Assembly: GCA_947494805.1 (NCBI GenBank)
Contig: CANLWK010000001.1
Span: 868,001 to 932,000 of the forward strand
Direction: 5' to 3'
Length of the DNA stretch: 64,000 bases
Source: an uncultured Croceitalea sp.
GTDB taxonomy: Bacteria; Bacteroidota; Bacteroidia; Flavobacteriales; Flavobacteriaceae
Shown here: in pieces, positions 30,101 to 37,197 of the stretch
How the letters are laid out: every line of letters begins with the position of its first letter
Numbering within the stretch: the first letter of the stretch is position 1
Notes under the pieces: generated by a model
Told to the model about the DNA's origin: nothing
The model's input: the letters and a program-made list of their open reading frames with translations, nothing else
Database searches by the model: none
Translations under genes and position numbers: made by a program

Positions 30101-31350
30101 GACCATCCATAGGTTTTGTGTTCGGTAGTCAGCGTGACGTTCGTTTTGAAGCTGCACGTAGAGGATGGTTGACCCAGTTTGACGGGTTCAACTCGCAATT
30201 TTTACAAAACAGCGCAAAACAACTGAATATTACAGCTACCGCCCAGCCGACGAGAGATCTGACCATCGATTTGACCGCCGATCGTCAAATAAGCAATAGT
30301 TTGCAAGAGACATTTGAAGTTGTACCGGATATTGCGACCGGTGAGCTTACGTACAATCAATTGTTGGGTAACAACTTTGGTAATTTTAGTATTTCAACAA
30401 TGATGATCGGTACGGCATTTCGAAAGAGTGACGAGTTTGACTCGGCTACCTTTGAGGAGTTTAAGGCCAATCGTATCACCATTGCCAACCGCGTTGTCTC
30501 TGACAGAGGTATTCCGGTTACAGGAACCGACGAAGACGGATTTCCAGAGGGATATGGAAAAACAAGTCAAGATGTGCTGCTTCCCGCATTTTTTGCCGCT
30601 TATACAGGTCAAGATGTGAATCGTGTGAATCTGGATGCGTTCAGAGATATTCCAATTCCTAATTGGAACATCAAGTATACCGGATTGATGAAAAACAGAT
30701 GGTTTAAAAAGAAATTCAAGCGTTTTTCGATACAGCATGGGTATCGTTCTGCATACAGTATCAATAATTTTCAGACCAACCTTGAACGTAATCAACTCAT
30801 AAAAGATGGTTTGCCAGCAGTGAATGCGGAAACCGGAAACGTATTGCCCGAAAATATTTTTAACAATGTAGTCTTGAACGACGAGTTCAACCCATTGATC
30901 CGCATGGATTTTGAAATGAAAAATTCGTTCAGTTTTTTAGCACAGGTACGTACTGATAGAATGTTCTCCTTGAGCTTTGACAATAACTTGATGACCGAAA
31001 TCAATGGTAAGGAATATACTGTAGGATTGGGATACCGCTTCAAAGATGTAAAATTTGTGACCAATATTGGTGGTGAGCGTACGCGATTAAAGGGTGATTT
31101 GAACCTAAAGGCAGACTTGTCTTTGAGAGATAATATTACCATCATACGTAACCTTGATATCGACAACAATCAGATTACGGCTGGCCAAGAATTATGGTCC
31201 ATCAAGTTTACCGCAGATTATGCATTGAGTCGCAGTCTAAACGCTTTGTTCTTCTATGATCATTCGTTCTCACAGTTCAAAGTTTCCACAGCCTTCCCTC
31301 AGACAACCATAAATGCCGGCTTTACCATTCGCTACAATTTCGGCAACTAG
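24160..31350 (+). CDS. sprA: Type IX secretion / gliding motility outer-membrane translocon SprA
   Basis: A 2396-residue protein forming the outer-membrane channel of the type IX secretion system, through which gliding adhesins and many enzymes pass; known SprA is a single very large beta-barrel. The start must be the TTG at 24160: it gives a good signal peptide (RFRLIFFLTVFLTSASIALGQ), and the first ATG would remove it. The body has the family's repeated outer-membrane strand patterns, two long soluble regions and an aromatic C-terminal strand ending in FTIRYNFGN. A low-complexity lysine-rich insert lies around residues 1906-1945. The ruvA-sprA-gcvH order recurs in Flavobacteriia. Its role is firm from size and sequence; cargo is not shown here. 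Confidence 0.95.
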   Translation: MKRGAKPQLKSLRFRLIFFLTVFLTSASIALGQDTTDQPTDSVKTGAALGKLLMENPTSIVSKYTYDPKIDRYVYTESVGDFNVNYPLFLTPDQYFDLVKKESMKSYFKEKIDAFSGKKEGSEEARKNLLPNFYVNSNFFESVFGGNTIEVIPQGSVAMDLGVIWQKNDNPALSPRNRTNLSFDFDQRISLSMLGKVGERLQVTANYDTEATFDFQNLVKLDYTPTEDDILRSIEIGNVNMPLNSSLITGAQSLFGVKTQLQFGKTTVTAVFSEQRSQNNTVVAQGGGTLNEFALSALDYDEDKHFFLAQYFRDVYDGALDRYPFIQSQIQITRLEVWVTNRNQQTLNVRNVVAIQDLGEAQVGTDGQEKTRIGREGQAPAGFFNVVSTGALPQNGANDYDPRLIDNGGVLNSAIRDIATVDNGFNFANGYAPDQGFDYAILENARKLEQGRDYQFNSQLGYISLNQRLSNDEVLGVAFQYTTLDGDVFQVGEFANGGVEATTVTGGANPIIENNTLILKLLKSNITNVDDPIWDLMMKNIYATGAFQLSQEDFKLNILYSDPTPRNYITPVDPNAGWPTGLEDRILLNVFNLDRLNIYNDVQPGGDGFFDYIPGITIDTQTGRIIFTKVEPFGEFLFEELGGGTYDVENDQGYNVNQQRYVFRNMYAKTKAASLQDAEKNRFQIKGRYKSQGNNGIPIGAFNVPRGSVRVTAGGRQLQEGIDYTVNYQAGTVQLLDPSLEASNTPINISVENNAVFGQQTRRFTGVNVEHKINENFVLGGTLLNLNERPLTQKSNFGVEPVNNTIYGFNGNFSTEVPFLTRLANKLPNIDTDVPSNLSVRGEIAVLKPNSPKNADFQGETTTYLDDFEGAQALIDIRSSLGWSLASPPVGAPNNDDGLEAGYERAKMAWYTIDPIFYTNQRPDGVTDNDISLNTTRRVFIDEVFPQIDIAQGQTTVQGTLDIAYYPNQKGPYNANPSFGTNPQENWAGIMRSLSSTNFEQSNVEFVQFWVLDPYLDGETTGANSGELVLNLGNINEDILPDGRKQYENGLPSTTSTETPRPTIWGQVPATQSLVYAFDADENNRALQDIGYDGFDDAAEAAIYNGPIDDPALDNYVYYLNREGGILERYLDFNNPQGNSPVAVTNTNRGSTTLPDVEDIDRDLTMNTVDSYYEYRIEIKPNTTIDDKYVTDIRIGETPTLPNGGTLNRRWIQYKIPLTDFTDAVGGITDFRSISFMRMYMTGFTDDVVLRFATLDLVRGDWRTYTNNLQDPAVDNNPADDGTVTDVNAINIEENGARTPIPYVLPPGVIREQLNNNNTIIRQNEQSLSFVVENLESEDSRGVFKNVNIDVRQYERIKMFMHAEKILNSDYSDNDTPLVGFLRIGTDFSENFYQIELPLQLTPFGSASPDVIWPDVNELDIALSDLNKVKSLGIAEQTLNDINYYEIVGGEVVPVDEFAPRTLGQIRIGIRGNPSLGSIRGMMVGVKNIDDLPARGEVWFNELRLAGLDNNGGWAAIAALDANMADFANVTATGSKSTSGFGSIDQMPNERAREDAMSYDVVTNVNVGQLFPKKWGLQIPFNYGISETLITPEFDPVYDDLKLEDRIAAADTPQDAETIREQAEDYTKRTSFNLIGVRKNRGEEADANFYDIENFTFNYSYNETNHRDFEVANLQDQNVTTGFVYNHNFKPAPVAPFAKKDSLFTSRYWQWLKDLNFNLLPTSVSVNANYNRSFNQQRFRDVLEPGVEALELPLLQQRNYLFNWQYALNYSLSKSLRVNLTASNNNIVRNYFSDEVDENNRPLIDDSLNLWDGFFDVGEPNRHAQQMQLNYELPFSKFPFLNFINAQYTYTSNFDWQRGGDALAEVAQEALGDPTAQINTVQNASTHNLTANLTMQGLYDYLGLKKRGGKGDTGTANTRRDKAGNTADGKDEKPKKKSSKGWNTAIDILTMVKRVNINYSENRGKVLPGYTQSIGFIGTARPSIGFVFGSQRDVRFEAARRGWLTQFDGFNSQFLQNSAKQLNITATAQPTRDLTIDLTADRQISNSLQETFEVVPDIATGELTYNQLLGNNFGNFSISTMMIGTAFRKSDEFDSATFEEFKANRITIANRVVSDRGIPVTGTDEDGFPEGYGKTSQDVLLPAFFAAYTGQDVNRVNLDAFRDIPIPNWNIKYTGLMKNRWFKKKFKRFSIQHGYRSAYSINNFQTNLERNQLIKDGLPAVNAETGNVLPENIFNNVVLNDEFNPLIRMDFEMKNSFSFLAQVRTDRMFSLSFDNNLMTEINGKEYTVGLGYRFKDVKFVTNIGGERTRLKGDLNLKADLSLRDNITIIRNLDIDNNQITAGQELWSIKFTADYALSRSLNALFFYDHSFSQFKVSTAFPQTTINAGFTIRYNFGN

Positions 31351-31404
31351 TTTTTGATTGAAAAAACAGCAATGGTTTTTAGTGAAAAATCCTGAAAATT
31401 TATT

Positions 31405-31435
31405 TTGAAAGCAATTGCTTAATCAATTACATTTG
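31405..31435 (+). promoter_or_regulatory. gcvH promoter with a palindrome in the spacer
   Basis: TTG (31405-31407), a 20-base spacer and TACATTTG (31428-31435) match the Bacteroidota promoter layout; the gcvH ATG is 23 bases further on. The spacer holds a perfect 12-base palindrome, AAGCAATTGCTT (31409-31420), which could be an operator. Confidence 0.6.
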
Positions 31436-31458
31436 TTTTTAGGACTAAATAGATACAA

Positions 31459-31839
31459 ATGAATATTCCATCAGATTTAAAATATACCAAGGACCACGAG
31501 TGGGTTAAAATTGAAGGAGATGTTGCTACGGTTGGTATCACCGATTTTGCGCAAAGTGAATTGGGTGATATTGTTTATGTTGAAGTAGAAACGGTTGATG
31601 AAACTTTAGATAAAGATGAAGTTTTTGGTACAGTAGAGGCGGTAAAGACAGTTTCTGACCTTTTTTTACCATTGAGCGGTGAAATTATCGAGTTTAATGA
31701 ATCTCTTGAAGATGAGCCTGAAAAAGTGAATTCAGATCCCTATGGTGATGGATGGATGGTCAAGATAAAAGTCAACAACGCTTCAGAAGTCGAAGAACTA
31801 ATGAACGACGCTGACTACAAAGCATTGATAGGTGCCTAA
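31459..31839 (+). CDS. gcvH: Glycine cleavage system H protein
   Basis: A 126-residue lipoyl carrier that shuttles the aminomethyl group between the P, T and L proteins of glycine cleavage. The lipoylated Lys lies in [11 protein letters not shown], and the family landmarks YTKDHEWV and [16 protein letters not shown] are present. Full length. The P, T and L genes are not in the window. The gene has its own promoter and overlaps the next gene by 8 bases. Confidence 0.97.
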   Translation: MNIPSDLKYTKDHEWVKIEGDVATVGITDFAQSELGDIVYVEVETVDETLDKDEVFGTVEAVKTVSDLFLPLSGEIIEFNESLEDEPEKVNSDPYGDGWMVKIKVNNASEVEELMNDADYKALIGA

Positions 31840-32224
31840 AAAGCATTTCTTTACAATTTTATTCATAAGCTGGATGGTGATCATAACACTGTTCAGCTTA
31901 TTTTCTTTTCCAGATGATGTAACTGGCGGCATAGACATTGCCCATATGGATAAAATGGTCCACTTTACGTTTCATTGTGTGTTGGTGGTACTTGGAATTT
32001 TGGCCTATAAAGAAAGAAAGGGTCAAACGTTCAAAATAGGTTGGGCAATAACCCAATTTTTTGTTTTTTCACTTGTCTATGGTATAATTATTGAGGTTTT
32101 ACAATACTATATGCCGTTCGATAGATCTGCGGAATTTTGGGATGTTTTGGCAAATTTGTCTGGAGCCCTAGTTGGTATTTTACTAATTAAAAAGTACCTT
32201 TCACTCACTGATGCGTTAAAATGA
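31832..32224 (+). CDS. VanZ-like membrane protein
   Basis: A 130-residue membrane protein with four hydrophobic segments. [14 protein letters not shown] and [33 protein letters not shown] are the VanZ-like signature (the acidic E-x-x-Q and the D-x-x-A-N motif). The start is GTG at 31832 inside the end of gcvH, which gives a basic first segment before the first helix. VanZ in enterococci gives low-level teicoplanin resistance, but the role of these short relatives is unknown. It commonly follows gcvH in Flavobacteriia. Confidence 0.8.
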   Translation: MPKKHFFTILFISWMVIITLFSLFSFPDDVTGGIDIAHMDKMVHFTFHCVLVVLGILAYKERKGQTFKIGWAITQFFVFSLVYGIIIEVLQYYMPFDRSAEFWDVLANLSGALVGILLIKKYLSLTDALK

Positions 32225-32237
32225 CGCATTATAAGTA

Positions 32238-32266
32238 TTGATATTTCGAATTAAATATTAAATTAG
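32238..32266 (+). promoter_or_regulatory. Probable promoter of the tonB gene
   Basis: TTG (32238-32240), an 18-base spacer and TAAATTAG (32259-32266), one base away from TAnnTTTG. The ATG follows 22 bases later. Confidence 0.35.
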
Positions 32267-32288
32267 CACGTACTAAAAATTTAAGGAA

Positions 32289-32993
32289 ATGGAACCAAAA
32301 AAGAATCCGAAAGCCGATGTGGGCAGAAATAGCGGCCTTTATTTTGTTATCGGTCTTGCTCTTGTAATGCTTCTTGTGTATACGGGATTAGAGTGGAAAA
32401 AATATGATAAGGCAAATGATTATGATATTGCTTTAAATGTTGAGGATCAGTTAGATGAAGAAGTTCCAATGACGGAGCAAATAAAAACACCACCACCACC
32501 ACCGCCACCAGCGGCGCCGGAAGTCATTGAAGTTGTTGAAGATGAAGAAGAAGTTGAAGAAACTGTAATTGAGTCTACTGAGACCAGTCAAGAAGAAGAG
32601 GTGATGGAAGTCGAAGACGTTGAGGTAGAAGAAGTAGAGGAAGACATTTCTGTACCGTTTGCGGTTATTGAAGATGTTCCTGTATTTCCTGGTTGTGAAG
32701 GGTCAAGCAATAAAAAGCAGTGTTTTCAAGACATGATGCAAAAACATATCCGAAAAAACTTCCGTTATCCTGAAATCGCTCAAGAAATGGGCGTTCAGGG
32801 CCGTGTAAGCGTACTTTTTGTTATTGGTAAAGACGGTAGTATAGGTAACATTAGAATGCGGGGTCCAGACAAAAATCTTGAAGCTGAAGCTTTACGTATC
32901 ATCAAAAAGTTGCCTAAAATGACACCTGGTAAGCAACGTGGTAGAGCGGTAAAGGTTCCTTTTAGTATTCCAATTACATTTAAGTTGCAATAG
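32289..32993 (+). CDS. tonB: Energy transducer TonB
   Basis: A 234-residue protein coupling the inner-membrane proton motive force to outer-membrane TonB-dependent receptors. One N-terminal helix (about residues 19-37), a proline run (TPPPPPPPAAPEV), a very acidic Glu/Val stretch (about residues 82-122) in place of the usual Lys-Pro/Glu-Pro spacer, and a C-terminal TonB domain (from FRYPEIAQEMGVQGRV to the end). Two cysteines (PGCEGSSNKKQC) lie before the domain, as often in Bacteroidota. No ExbB/ExbD genes are adjacent, so it may be one of several TonB copies. A strong terminator follows. Confidence 0.9.
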   Translation: MEPKKNPKADVGRNSGLYFVIGLALVMLLVYTGLEWKKYDKANDYDIALNVEDQLDEEVPMTEQIKTPPPPPPPAAPEVIEVVEDEEEVEETVIESTETSQEEEVMEVEDVEVEEVEEDISVPFAVIEDVPVFPGCEGSSNKKQCFQDMMQKHIRKNFRYPEIAQEMGVQGRVSVLFVIGKDGSIGNIRMRGPDKNLEAEALRIIKKLPKMTPGKQRGRAVKVPFSIPITFKLQ

Positions 32994-33015
32994 CTTTTTG
33001 TAACATAATAATATC

Positions 33016-33053
33016 AAACCCTTGCTTTTTTAAGCAGGGGTTTTGTTTTTTTT
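33016..33053 (+). terminator. Rho-independent terminator after tonB
   Basis: A 12-bp stem with one G-T pair (33016-33027 with 33032-33043), a TTTT loop and a long T-rich tail to 33053. Confidence 0.85.
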
Positions 33054-33089
33054 GTCATCCTTAAATTTTATAGAAACCACTTTAATTGA

Positions 33090-33120
33090 TTGCAAATGAG
33101 TGTGTGTGACTGTATCTTTG
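33090..33120 (+). promoter_or_regulatory. Promoter of ctaB
   Basis: TTG (33090-33092), a 20-base spacer and TATCTTTG (33113-33120), an exact Bacteroidota promoter. The ATG at 33130 is only 9 bases after the box, so the transcript has almost no leader. This also argues against the in-frame GTG at 33100, which lies inside the promoter. Confidence 0.7.
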
Positions 33121-33129
33121 CGCACCGCT

Positions 33130-34029
33130 ATGAAAACAGCTACAGAAACCATCAATACGTCTACTTGGTCATTGACCATTACAGATTTTAAAGAGCTGAC
33201 CAAAGTTCGATTGGCAGTAAGTGTTGTCTTTTCTTCCATTGCCGGATATTTTTTAGGAGCCTACCAAATAGATATGCTCTCTATATTTTTACTGGCATTT
33301 GGTGGGTATTGTATGGTAGGGGCTTCAAATGCCTACAACCAAATCATTGAAAAAGACTTGGATGTTCTGATGAAACGGACGAAAAACCGTCCTGTTCCAG
33401 CCGGTCGTATGTCCGTCAATATGGCGCTCGCCGTGGCCATTGTGCTTACTGTGTTGGGTATTGTTTCGCTATATCTGTTAAATCCTAAAACGGCCTTGTT
33501 CGGTACCATTTCCATCTTTTTGTACACCAGTGTATATACTCCTTTGAAGACCAAAACGCCATTGGCTGTTTTTGTGGGCGCCATACCCGGTGCTATCCCT
33601 TTTATGTTGGGTTGGGTGGCCGCCACCAATGACTTTGGCATTGAACCGGGAACGTTGTTCATGATTCAATTTTTTTGGCAGTTTCCACATTTTTGGGCAT
33701 TAGGGTGGATGTTGGATGATGACTATAAAAAAGGCGGGTTTAAAATGCTGCCCACGGGCAAAAAAGATGCCGGCACGGCCCTTCAAATTATACTGTATAC
33801 CATTTGGATGATCGTTATCTCCATCATGCCGGTATTTGGTTTTACAGGTAGGTTGCAATTATCGATAGTAGCGGCTATCATCATTTTTTTAATGGGACTT
33901 ACAATGCTCGTGTTTGCATTCAAACTTTATGAAAAGCGGGATAATACATCAGCTCGTAGGTTGATGCTCGCCAGTGTATCGTACATTACCTTGATGCAGA
34001 TAGTTTTTGTGATAGATAACTTTATTTAA
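33130..34029 (+). CDS. ctaB: Protohaem IX farnesyltransferase (haem O synthase)
   Basis: A 299-residue UbiA-family membrane enzyme that adds a farnesyl group to haem B, giving haem O, the precursor of haem A for the oxidase at 9-10.8 kb. The first polyprenyl-diphosphate/Mg motif NAYNQIIEKDLDVLMKRTKNRP and the second acidic loop (LDDDYKKGGFKML) are present, with about nine hydrophobic segments. The frame is open to a GTG at 33100, but the promoter position favours ATG 33130. It opens the second oxidase cluster, 6 bases before a subunit III gene. Confidence 0.95.
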   Translation: MKTATETINTSTWSLTITDFKELTKVRLAVSVVFSSIAGYFLGAYQIDMLSIFLLAFGGYCMVGASNAYNQIIEKDLDVLMKRTKNRPVPAGRMSVNMALAVAIVLTVLGIVSLYLLNPKTALFGTISIFLYTSVYTPLKTKTPLAVFVGAIPGAIPFMLGWVAATNDFGIEPGTLFMIQFFWQFPHFWALGWMLDDDYKKGGFKMLPTGKKDAGTALQIILYTIWMIVISIMPVFGFTGRLQLSIVAAIIIFLMGLTMLVFAFKLYEKRDNTSARRLMLASVSYITLMQIVFVIDNFI

Positions 34030-34035
34030 GAAAGA

Positions 34036-34617
34036 ATGGATTTAACCCAAGGTACGGCAAAACAGAAGAACGACAGGGCAAAGAAAATGATGCTTTGGTT
34101 CGGTATCGTTAGTTTAATCATGGGCTTTGCCGGATGGACCAGTGCGTATATTGTAAGTAGTAAGCGTGAAGATTGGTTGGACAACATTGAATTGCCCCAA
34201 GCCTTTTACATAAGTACGGCCATTATTGTTTTAAGTAGCCTCACTTATATTTTGGCAAAGCGGGCCATGAAAGCTGACAATCATAAAATGACAACTACTT
34301 GGTTGGCGGTCACATTGGTCTTGGGCATTACCTTTATCATATTGCAGTTTGCTGGTTTTTCGCAAATGTTGGAGGGCGGCTATTACTTTACCGGTCCAAC
34401 CAGTAACATTAAAATGTCATACATCTTTTTGATTGCTTTTGTGCACATTTTACACGTGGTCGCCGGTTTGATTTCATTATTGGTGGTGTTGACCCAGCAA
34501 TTACGAAAAAAGTATACTTCAGATAATATGTTGGGACTGGAGCTGGGAGCTACTTTTTGGCATTTTTTGGATTTTTTATGGGTTTATCTCATGCTATTTA
34601 TGTTTTTTGTGAAATAA
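34036..34617 (+). CDS. Cytochrome c oxidase subunit III (first copy)
   Basis: A 193-residue subunit III-family membrane protein with five hydrophobic segments. FVHILHVVAGLISL and the end GATFWHFLDFLWVYLMLFMFFV are the hallmark of the family. The five-helix form, lacking the first two helices of the mitochondrial protein, is usual for bacterial oxidases. It lies 6 bases after ctaB. A second, longer subunit III gene is 1.5 kb downstream, so either both serve the same oxidase or one serves another. Confidence 0.92.
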   Translation: MDLTQGTAKQKNDRAKKMMLWFGIVSLIMGFAGWTSAYIVSSKREDWLDNIELPQAFYISTAIIVLSSLTYILAKRAMKADNHKMTTTWLAVTLVLGITFIILQFAGFSQMLEGGYYFTGPTSNIKMSYIFLIAFVHILHVVAGLISLLVVLTQQLRKKYTSDNMLGLELGATFWHFLDFLWVYLMLFMFFVK

Positions 34618-34747
34618 ACTCACGATTCTCCGTTTTGTAATAGACGAATGATTACTTGCAAAGCTTATTGAAATATCCCCAAAGAATTACGATCATAAAT
34701 TACAAGAAGCTTTGACTACCTTTCTATAGTGCATCAATTTTAGATTA

Positions 34748-35953
34748 ATGAAAAGAATTTTAATAGTTTTTCTTTCTATCATTTTGAATGCTGGTTTGTA
34801 TGGACAAATTGAGTTCGAGCCAGGATACTTTATAAATTCTGATGATCAACGAATTGAATGTTTGATAAAGAATAATGACTGGAAAGACAATCCTCAGAGT
34901 TTTATATACATGTTGACTCCAGATGGAGAAAAAAAAGAGGTTTCGGTAAAACATGCCAAGGAATTTGGTGTAACTGGGAAATCTGTTTTTGTTGCTGCCT
35001 TAGTAAATATTGATAGGTCTAGTAATATTTTACGTTTGATGAGTTTTAAAAGAGAGCCTGATAACAAAAAAGAATATCTTTTTTTAAGAAGACTTGTCGA
35101 CGGTGAGGTTGACTTATACAATTTTGAAGCTGGTAATCTGGTGAGGTTTTTTTACAGTACTGGAGAATCTAAAATCCAGCAACTAGTGTACAAAAACTAC
35201 ATTAATCAGAGAAATCAAGTAGCCGAGAACAATCAGTACAAACAACAACTCTATAATGATTTTGGCGCCAATAATGGAAGTTTGGAAGAACTGGCCTATA
35301 AGAAGGCTGATATGATAAAGTACTTTATAGCCATAAATGAAGAAAGAGGGATCACCCTTGGTAAAAACATAGCTCAAAGAAATAGAAAAGGAGTTTTTCA
35401 TTTTTCTTTGATGGGAGGATTCACGTCTAGAAACTTATCTTTTGAAAGAAGAAATACAACTTTTACTCCTGTAGATTTTGGTACGAATTTAAATGTGACC
35501 TTTGGTGCCGAATTGGAATTTGTTTTTCCCTTTAATAAGAATAAGTGGGCAGTAGTTTTAGAGCCAAGTTTTAATAATTACAAGGCAGAAACAACAATTC
35601 GATCAGATGGCACTTTTGATGATGGTAATGCTGACTTCAATTCTTTGGAAGTGGTTTTCGGAGTTAGGCATTATATGTTTTTGAATGACTCTTTTAGGCT
35701 ATTTGTTAATGGTTTTGGAAATTACCTTGTTATTCCTTCAACCCAGGTCGATTTAGGACCAAATCGTCCCAACGAAAATATTGGCAGCACTATTGGGCCT
35801 GCGTTGGGATTGGGACTTGATTTTGCTGAAAAAATAGGATTGGAATTACGTTATCAACATATTGGAAATGTTGTCATCTCAAATCGATTAAGACCGGCTT
35901 CAACTTTAGGTTTTGGAGGTTTTTCAATGATTTTAAATTACCAATTATTTTAA
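34748..35953 (+). CDS. Exported protein with predicted outer-membrane beta-barrel C-terminus
   Basis: A 401-residue protein with a signal peptide ending at about LYGQ (residue 20). Residues of about 20-110 contain a pattern frequent in Bacteroidota exported proteins (GYFINSDDQRIECLIKNNDW... with KKEVSVKHAKEFGV), a middle charged helix (155-205) follows, and the last 180 residues alternate in a barrel-like way (HFSLMGGFTSRNLSF, TFGAELEFVFPF, GLGLDFAEKIGLELRYQHIG) ending on an aromatic residue (YQLF). No enzyme motif is seen. Base composition looks AT-richer than its neighbours: one sampled row (35041-35100) has 17 G+C of 60, against 27 of 60 in the preceding oxidase gene (34321-34380). It breaks up the oxidase cluster and may be a later insertion. 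Confidence 0.7.
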   Translation: MKRILIVFLSIILNAGLYGQIEFEPGYFINSDDQRIECLIKNNDWKDNPQSFIYMLTPDGEKKEVSVKHAKEFGVTGKSVFVAALVNIDRSSNILRLMSFKREPDNKKEYLFLRRLVDGEVDLYNFEAGNLVRFFYSTGESKIQQLVYKNYINQRNQVAENNQYKQQLYNDFGANNGSLEELAYKKADMIKYFIAINEERGITLGKNIAQRNRKGVFHFSLMGGFTSRNLSFERRNTTFTPVDFGTNLNVTFGAELEFVFPFNKNKWAVVLEPSFNNYKAETTIRSDGTFDDGNADFNSLEVVFGVRHYMFLNDSFRLFVNGFGNYLVIPSTQVDLGPNRPNENIGSTIGPALGLGLDFAEKIGLELRYQHIGNVVISNRLRPASTLGFGGFSMILNYQLF

Positions 35954-36045
35954 GTCTTATTGTAATAGATGTAATCAATCTGGCTCTTATTTCTTTATTT
36001 TATGTCTACTTGATAAAAATCTGTTATGAATTTCGACAAAAGATG

Positions 36046-36053
36046 TATTTTTG
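36046..36053 (+). promoter_or_regulatory. Promoter -7 box before the second subunit III gene
   Basis: TATTTTTG is an exact TAnnTTTG match 113 bases upstream of the ATG at 36167, followed by C as in several other boxes here. No clear TTG at the usual distance. Confidence 0.45.
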
Positions 36054-36082
36054 CCTGAAGCCAAACGTTAATTTTATGGTAA

Positions 36083-36142
36083 TAAAACCTTAGATTTCAA
36101 TTGCGCTTTAAGGTTTTAGACCATACCTTTGACTAGGTCAAA
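36083..36142 (+). promoter_or_regulatory. Structured leader of the second subunit III gene
   Basis: Two inverted repeats lie in the predicted 5' leader. The first has perfect 10-base arms (36083-36092 and 36109-36118) around 16 bases. The second, TTTGACTAGGTCAAA (36128-36142), has perfect 6-base arms around TAG. They end 24 bases before the ATG. They may fold in the RNA or, in the second case, be an operator. Confidence 0.4.
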
Positions 36143-36166
36143 ATTTTATTAAAACGACAGTTATTT

Positions 36167-37141
36167 ATGGATACAACGGTAACTACCGGTAACGAAGAAA
36201 ATGTATGGGGGGGCGGTAATAGACCTCTTGGAGCGAGTTACGGTAAATTGATGATGTGGTTTTTCATCGTTTCTGATGCACTTACTTTTTCAGGATTTTT
36301 GGCTTCATACGGCTTCTCTAGGTTCAAGTTTATTGAAACATGGCCAATTGCAGATGAGGTTTTTACGCACGTTCCATTTTTTCACGGTAATTACCCGATG
36401 ATCTATGTGGCGTTTATGACCTTTATTTTGATCATGTCTTCAGTGACCATGGTGCTTGCGGTTGATGCCGGGCACAAAATGAAACAGAATGCCGTAATCT
36501 GGTACATGTTCTTGACCATTATCGGTGGTGCGATTTTCGTTGGATCACAGGCTTGGGAATGGGCCACTTTCATCAAAGGTGATTTTGGTGCCTTAGAGAC
36601 CAAAGGTGGTAGAATTCTACAATTCGTGAATGCCGAAACCGGTGAGCGTGCTGCGGTGACAGAGTTTGCGGCAGCATTACAAGAAGATAGGGTTGCTGAT
36701 GCCAGAGACAAAGGCATTTGGTTTTCTGATGGAGAAACACTGCCCAGTGTTTCATTAAATGAGGTGATAGAAGGTTTTAGGGCTAATCCTAATATTTTGA
36801 TTCGTACCGAAACCATTAATGAAGAAGGTGAAAAAACGTTGCTCACTCGTGAAGAATCATTGGGCCGTCTGAAAGATGCCGTACGTGTTGTAGAAGGGGC
36901 CAACTTGATTCGTAACGAATATGGTAGTCGTCTGTTTGCTGACTTCTTTTTCTTCATCACAGGTTTTCACGGTTTTCACGTATTCTCTGGGGTAGTCATC
37001 AATGTGATTATATTCTTTAATGTCATTTTAGGCACTTACGAACGTAGAGGGCATTATGAGATGGTTGAGAAAGTTGGGCTGTACTGGCACTTTGTAGATT
37101 TGGTATGGGTCTTTGTATTCACATTCTTTTATCTGGTATAA
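36167..37141 (+). CDS. Cytochrome c oxidase subunit III (second copy, with large loop insertion)
   Basis: A 324-residue subunit III-family protein. Hydrophobic segments at about 27-50, 80-100 and 110-130 are followed by an extra soluble stretch of roughly 115 residues (about 142-258, including GDGETLPSVSLNEVIEGF-like charged sequence), then the family end FFFFITGFHGFHVFSGVVIN and LYWHFVDLVWVFVFTFFYLV. The family histidines flank the insert, so the core is intact. The insert has no motif I recognise. It precedes subunit IV by 56 bases and probably forms one transcript with it. Confidence 0.9.
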   Translation: MDTTVTTGNEENVWGGGNRPLGASYGKLMMWFFIVSDALTFSGFLASYGFSRFKFIETWPIADEVFTHVPFFHGNYPMIYVAFMTFILIMSSVTMVLAVDAGHKMKQNAVIWYMFLTIIGGAIFVGSQAWEWATFIKGDFGALETKGGRILQFVNAETGERAAVTEFAAALQEDRVADARDKGIWFSDGETLPSVSLNEVIEGFRANPNILIRTETINEEGEKTLLTREESLGRLKDAVRVVEGANLIRNEYGSRLFADFFFFITGFHGFHVFSGVVINVIIFFNVILGTYERRGHYEMVEKVGLYWHFVDLVWVFVFTFFYLV

Positions 37142-37197
37142 TACGATTAATTGTCATTTCCGCATAAACGGAAATCCATAAAATAGAGTTCATAAAA

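Noticed and set aside
34618-34747. TACCTTTC as promoter of the outer-membrane-type gene
   Set aside because: It differs from the consensus at the key last base and has no TTG at the right distance; the gap otherwise shows nothing clear.
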